Positions 58,276 through 64,000 of a stretch of 64,000 bases of DNA are shown here, piece by piece. Source of the DNA: Meloidogyne chitwoodi (lineage: Eukaryota > Nematoda > Chromadorea > Rhabditida > Meloidogynidae); contig JACZZP010000016.1 of assembly GCA_015183035.1 (NCBI GenBank), positions 1,426,001 through 1,490,000 of the forward strand, given 5' to 3'. Positions within the stretch are counted from its first letter, which is position 1; every line of letters begins with the position of its first letter. The translations under genes were made by a program, and so were the position numbers. The notes beneath the pieces were generated by a model that searched no databases, was not told where the DNA came from, and saw only the letters and a list, made by a program, of their open reading frames with translations.

Positions 58276-58498
58276 TTTAGATGACTAAAAATAAATAAAA
58301 TTTAAAATAAAATTATAAAAATTATAAATATCGGTATTAACCTATAATAAATAATGTAATTAAATATTTTTAAAAAATGTTAATTTATAAATAAATTTAA
58401 ATAAAAATTGATGTGTCATTAAAAAATGAATATTTATAAAAAATAAAGTTGAATATTTATTTTTTACTTTTGGATAAATAATTTAAAAAATAAATAAT

Positions 58499-61400
58499 TT
58501 ATAAATCTTTATTATTATTATTATATCCACATTCAATTTCATATACTTCTTTTGCACTTTTTGTAAAAAGTAATTCACAAGCAAGAATTCCAATACCTCC
58601 ACCATCACTCTTAATTTTATCAGATTGACAAAAGAATTGTCTAAGTAAATAATAACCAAATTCCCAAAGTTTAAAATGTGGATGTTGACTTCTATTTTCT
58701 TTAAATGTTGAACTTTTAATATCTTTATCTATTTCTTTTAAAATATTAAAAAGTGTTGCCTATTAAATTAAATTAAATAAATTTATTTTAAATTATAAAA
58801 ATAAACCAAATATAAATGTGTTGGTGATTTTAAATCAAAAGCAATTCGATGGAAAAATTTAAGTATTGCCATATTAACTTCTTTTGGGTTAGTACGAAAC
58901 TTTTTTAATGAAAAAATGTACCTAAAATTAAATTAAAAATTTATTTAAATATCTAAAAGTCTGTGTAAAACAACCAATTTATCACTGTAGGTTTAGCCAT
59001 TGATAAAACAAATTGAGGAAAGTCCAATTCTATTTCTTCCATAATTTTATTATTTTTTCCATTAAATTCATCATCACTTGAATATAAATCAAATTCAACA
59101 TCATCATTTATTTCTTCATTTAACAAATTTTCTCTTTCATTATCATCATTATTTCCATAAGTCTTTTTAAGTGCTTCTTCATATATTTCTTCCGTTGCTT
59201 GCATATCGTTTTGAAAAATTGATTTTAATAAAATAATTTCATCCTCTGCTGTATCAAAATCATTTCCAAAAGTTCCCGTTTCTGGCCAAAGAATTCGAGA
59301 ATTTCTAAATAATCCAACCGCATCTTGAACACGTCCAGTACGTAAAGCAATTTGAATTTGAAGAAGAGCAAATTCTCTACACAAAAAAATAAACAAAAAA
59401 TAAAATTTAAAAAAAAACTTGAATTGTTCATCATCAACTTTAAGCAACATATTTACAGGACTAACATCTGAATTTGGATTAATTTCACCTGAAAGAGTGT
59501 CAGAAATTTCTTTAGATATTTCTAGCCACATATTTTCAATTCCTTTCTTTTTAACAGCTTTTTCAATGGCTTTTTCTGAAAAAAAATAAATATTAAAAAC
59601 ACGAGAAGCAAAATATAAAGAAAACGATCATTTTCCTATGGAATAATATCTAGCGAATTTCTGCGGACAAAACTTGCAAACTTTTGGGGGAAAATTTGTT
59701 CCTTTTTATTATTAAAAATTAAACAAACTTTCATCATTTCCTCGTTTTTTAAGATTTTTTTGTTGTTTACGTTGTCTCCTCCTTTTCTGTATTTTAATAA
59801 GTGCACCTTCTCGTATATTCTTTTCTAATAAATGAAAAAAGTAATGATTTGCAATAATTAAATCTTCGAGCATTTTTCGTGTTGCACCAGCTGGTGAAAG
59901 ATGCCCAAGAATACCAGCAGCCAATTCACGATATTCTTCAACTTGGAAGAGTTGTTGACAAAATTGTGAGCAAAATTCCTTTTCCTCTGGTAAAATTGGG
60001 TTATAGGAACTGAGCCTAAATTTAGTAAAATTTTTATTTTTATCAGAGTTTTTAAAAGAAAATAGTAAAAGAACATCTCTTACTCCTTCCAAAATAATTA
60101 TATTTTAAACTAACATTGCAACAATTTCTCTATAAACACTAACAGCATTTTGAGAAGAAAGAACATATTTTCTTATATTGTCTTTATCTGTTTTCATTAT
60201 TTCAAAACATTCAGTCAAAAATGAAGTAATTTGATGGAAAAATTCAACAGAGAATGTTGAACTAATATGTTGGCAAGATATACGAGAATGTCTAGCAAAG
60301 GCAAGCATAAAAGTGACAAAGGTAAAATAATGAAAATCAGTTGATTTAAGTGAAATTCTATGACGGGAAAAAATCTGAAAATTTTATATAGAATATAAAA
60401 AATAATTTTAACCAAATCTCTGTTAGCCCTAACAAGACGATTATATTTTCCTTCAAGAAGCATATTTAAACAAAAATTTTTGATAGTAAGCATCAAAGAA
60501 GGACTAATCTCTTGTAAACCTTGAGTAAAATTCTCTGAAGTATATGAATCATCAACACGTCGATTTTTTGGTGGTACATGAGGTTTTTTACGTCTTGAAA
60601 TTACAGCAATTGGAGGTAGTTTGTTTTGGGTAAAAAGTGAACTAAAAATTAATTAGATAAAAAATTTATAGAGAAAAAACCTGGTCATGACAAAATCACG
60701 TTTTGAATTTAATGCATTCATTCCTTTGACAACAACAGATCCAGACAGAAAACTACGACGACTAGTCTTACTAAAAATTTAGATTTTCTCTAAATTAATC
60801 CATCATAATCCACAGATTTACAATAAAATAAAAAACAAACAGTCGTTTTTCCTCCTCTGCCTTAATTGCCTGTATAACAATTGACTGTTCCCTCTCAAAT
60901 TCTTCTTTGCTTTTTTGTTGCAAATCAGCCTCACCTTCATAAGCAATTTCTTTTGGATCCTAAAAACTAAAAAAAATTAAACTTAAAAATAAATAAACCA
61001 AATTTTTAAAAATCAATGCTAAAATAGCAAGAATGTAAGAACTAAATTCATTTTCCAATGAATCACCACAAAGTTTTGCAAAAATTTTCTCAATTCCTGA
61101 AGTAAAAAAACCAGAAACTATTCTCGCTTTGATTGAATTATCTGAAGACTAAAATAGAGGATTAAAATATTTAAAAATTATAAAAAAATTTTAATCCTTT
61201 ACCTATCATCCCTTTAAAAAACAAATATTATTATACCGAGGAATCAGTAGTAGCAACATTCTCAACGCCAATAGAAAATATGCACCGCAATAAAACTAAA
61301 ATTCTTTCAACAAGTAAACGTTCCTTTTCAGTTCTTTCATCCCATTCCTTGTTATAAGCAAAAATTAATTTAAAAATAGTTAAAATAAACCTTATCAAAA

Positions 61401-62018
61401 TATTTATTCATTTTTAAAGCCAATTGAACAAATATTTGTGGGTCTGTAAATGCAACAAGTGTTCGATTCAAATAACTCTCAATCTCATAATAAATTTTCC
61501 ATTCGGACACATCTTCTGGGGTTTGATTTTCAAATAATGTAAGAGTTGGTTGACAAAGATTTACAGCAAGTCTATAAATTTAATTAACAAAAAAATAATT
61601 TTAAAGCTTTTAAAAAATTAGTTGGGATTAACATAAATAATTTAATATCCACGAGGAGGGTGAGAGGACAAAAAAGATTACTCCTGATAAATTTAATCCA
61701 AAATATATATTTATATATGATAACCTAAGTGAAGCATCGAACAATTCATCACTTGTAGCGTCAGATTTCATGATAGGAATTAGATCACTCTTCACAATAT
61801 TATGACTGTTACATAACCTTCTGACATTAAATGATCTATCATCCCGTCGCAAATGCCTAATTAAATCACGAACATTTTCTTAAAAAAATTATTTTATATT
61901 TAAATTTTTAAAAAAGGAAATTACGAAAGCAATCTGGCTCTTGATAGTAAACTCCCTTTTCCAAAAAACCGAGAGTATTAATTAACGATTGAACTTCTTT
62001 TTCAATTTGATGATCCAT
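58499..62018 (-). CDS. TIMELESS: TIMELESS, replication-fork protection protein, short C-terminus
   Basis: The start at 62018 gives MDHQIEKEVQSLINTLGFLE then YYQEPDCFRKVRDLIRHLRR and KSDLIPIM, matching the TIMELESS N-terminus (LGYLEGDTYHKEPDC...VKDLIRYLR). Later blocks also align: LLVERILVLLRCIFSIGVEN, SFLSGSVVVKGMNALNSKRD, KNFCLNMLLEGKYNRLVRAN, YREIVAMLLSSYNPILPEEK, ANHYFFHLLEKN, a basic run KRRRQRKQQKNLKKR, ALRTGRVQDAVGLFRNSRIL, and LKFFHRIAFDLKSPTHLYLA. About 14 exons. TIMELESS with TIPIN couples helicase and polymerase and supports checkpoint and cohesion. The reading frame ends at 58499 soon after the segment matching FWKNTAVVREMTEGYG (here LFTKSAKEVYEIECGYNNN), so the family's C-terminal third, with the PARP1-binding region in vertebrates, is absent. 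Confidence 0.93.
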
Positions 62019-62575
62019 TTCTTATTAAAATAATTAATATAAAAAATAAAATGATAAATTTATAATATTGTAAACAAATTTAAACGTTGGTTGACGTGAT
62101 AAAAAGCTTTCAAAAAATAAAAGCAATATATATTTATCCAAAAAATCTAAAAAAGAATATTTAAAAAAAATATTTAAAAAAGAAAATTTAATCAATTAAA
62201 ATTTTTTCTTTATGTTGCAGGTCATCTTTATTTTCTAACATCTTTTTATGTCAAATAGGTATATTCTTTTTGTTGATCAAATTCTCACCGAGCAACACTG
62301 TTTATATATAATTAGTTTGGGAGGACATAAATAATATTATTAATATAAGGATTAAACCTTTACACATTTTGTTCAATGTATATTTTATATATTTAGCTAA
62401 AATATATAACTTAATCTACATATTTTTAATTAAAAATCTAAATCACAAATCAAACCTAATTATTAGAAAAAACCATCATAAAAAATGTTAATAATATAGT
62501 CTCTAGAACTATTTCCTAAATTTCAATTTTAGCTAAATATTTTCGAGATTCTCATCCTTAATCATTCCCCTTTCT
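62019..62575. other. A+T-rich spacer
   Basis: Upstream region of TIMELESS and 3' flank of the BTB gene. No gene is seen; a minus-strand frame at 62533-62718 overlaps the BTB 3' end out of frame. Confidence 0.4.
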
Positions 62576-64000
62576 TCACTTGAATCGAAATGGCGGTAAA
62601 TTGTAGTTTGGTCGTGGTGGAGTTTTTGGACGTGGTCGAACTCGTTTGTGAGGAGGTGGAAGAAGACATTCATTCTGGGCATTTTCTTGACGTTGTTGAA
62701 TTGCCGATAATGCTTCAATACTTTTTTCTTTCAGTACTTTTTGCAATTCAGATTTAAGCCCTTCACTGAGTTGTTGGTTGTAAACGATCGTATTTCCAGA
62801 AAGATCAGCACAAAAATGTGCAGGGCTCATTTTTTCAAGGCAATAAGTTCTTAAGTTTAAAAGACTATAACGTTCAGCCAAAGCCAACTTTCGAATTAGA
62901 GAGAAATTTTCTACGGTGTTATTATTTGAGTTGTTATCTGGATGTTGGCTATGTGTAATAGAAGAAGAATTGCATGAAAAGTTGCAAACATTACAAATCC
63001 TAAAATTAATTTACAAAATATTTTAATTAATTGCGGCGTAAAATTTTTTTCCTATCGACTGTTTTAATAAGAAAAATATACTCTTTTGCATTATTTGAAG
63101 AGGACGTAGTATTACGGACATCAGCAACAGAGAATCCACAGATAAGCAATCTTTCACATCTTTCAGTAACAATTGGTAAGTCATATTTGTCGGCTAACTG
63201 GAGAACATCGGTGATTTTTGAAACTATAAAAAAAGTATAAGAAAATGAGAAAAAAACAAAATAAACCTGTCGGTTCAGGAAAATTCTCAACTGGATAAGA
63301 CATTGCAAGCATTTGTTCAAATGCATCGATATCATCTCCAGAAGAAGTAAGATTATATTCTTCAACATCATCCTGTACCCAATTATTAGAGAAAAATAAA
63401 GTTCGAAAATATGAAGAATACATAGCCAAATGCTTAAAAAAGGAAATATTTTATCAGACTATAATTTCTTACATGTTTGTTGAATGGAATGAGTTTTTCA
63501 TTAATACGAAATCTAGATTTCAATTGAAGGAGTGTGCTAAATTATATAAAAGAATATTTACCTAATAAAAATTGATAAAAGTACCCATATCCAATTTGCT
63601 CCAAAAGATAGATTTTAACACAAATTTTGAGCCAATCTTTGTCACTGCAAAGCTGAAAGTCCTGAATTAATTTTTCCCAAGGAAGTTCAAGTCCAATAGT
63701 TCCATTTGTTAAAGTTAATACACATTCATCTCGAGAAGCTGTAGTGCTGCAAGCTGAAGCCAAAGGAAAACGAACATTATCAAAGTAAAATTGCTGAGTT
63801 TTTCGTTCAGATTCCAAAACAAACTGTAAAAATATATTTTTAAATTAAAAGAAAAAATGTAAAAAACAGGGTCAAGGTTTTTTTTAATTATGCTCCCATA
63901 TCCGCAAATCAATTTTATTTTTTCAAGAATTATATTTTTCCAATGTATTGTAATGCATATACATATGAGAGAAGGAAATAATTTAGAATATAAAATTAAC
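62576..64000 (-). CDS. BTB/POZ domain protein (5' end uncertain or beyond the window)
   Basis: Readable exons run FVLESERKTQQFYFDNVRFP, DWLKICVKIYLLEQIGYGYF, LKSRFRINEKLIPFNKHLAM, YSSYFRTLFFSNNWVQDDVE, DDIDAFEQMLAMSYPVENF, SKITDVLQLADKYDLPIVTE, RCERLL, and a C-terminal LALAERYSLLNLRTYCLEKM. The FNKHLAMYSSYFRTLF and LQLADKYDLP signatures are those of BTB domains in nematode MATH-BTB (BATH) proteins; the N-terminal part could be a diverged MATH domain. Such proteins bind Cul3 and recruit substrates for ubiquitination. The tail is Pro/Arg-rich (HKRVRPRPKTPPRPNY) and may be a nuclear signal. An upstream exon at about 63870-63940 (LICGYGSIIKKNLDP) joins in phase, but no start codon was found, so the gene may extend past 64000. 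Confidence 0.75.

Overview
The window looks like nuclear DNA from a nematode, most likely a plant-parasitic tylenchid such as a root-knot nematode (Meloidogyne). The reasons are the very high A+T content, genes cut into many short exons by 35-60 bp introns, 3' splice sites that often read TAAAG instead of TTTTCAG, a spliced-leader (SL1-like) RNA gene, and families expanded in nematodes (receptor guanylyl cyclase, astacin, C-type lectin, BTB protein). The genus is inferred; no species-diagnostic marker was seen. Exon joints were set by hand from reading frame, splice signals and family resemblance, so individual ends may be a few bases off.

Left part (1-11 kb): the 3' two thirds of an ADAMTS-type secreted metalloprotease with about 13 thrombospondin repeats (1-7704, +), with a BAG6-like ubiquitin-domain gene lying antisense in one of its introns. 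Next come a cytochrome-b5 gene resembling the N-terminus of CYB5R4, cut short beside a Merlin-type transposon (8201-9417), and a signal-anchor protein with three DYQTL repeats (9798-10657, -).

Middle part (11-35 kb): very A+T-rich DNA rich in secreted or surface proteins. It holds a C-type lectin, two paralogous S1 serine proteases (one with the catalytic Ser replaced by Phe) either side of a REEP/YOP1 ER-shaping gene, a small secreted peptide, an astacin, a receptor guanylyl cyclase and a small cysteine-rich secreted protein. Several foldback elements or MITEs sit in introns and spacers here.

Right part (35.8-64 kb): mostly nuclear housekeeping genes. These are MCM7, a RING1-type Polycomb E3 ligase, a C2H2 zinc-finger gene and its inverted paralog, a winged-helix/nucleoside-phosphorylase gene, the TFIIIC subunit GTF3C1, TIMELESS and a BTB protein. 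A third S1 protease, a small membrane protein and a variant SL RNA gene lie among them. MCM7 and TIMELESS both act at the replication fork, and GTF3C1 serves RNA polymerase III genes, but nothing shows that the genes are co-regulated.

Mobile DNA is abundant: a Merlin-like element, two copies of a hAT MITE with exact 8-bp target duplications, a hAT-like element nested in an older GC-rich repeat, a solo LTR with 5-bp target duplications, and several long-arm foldback elements.
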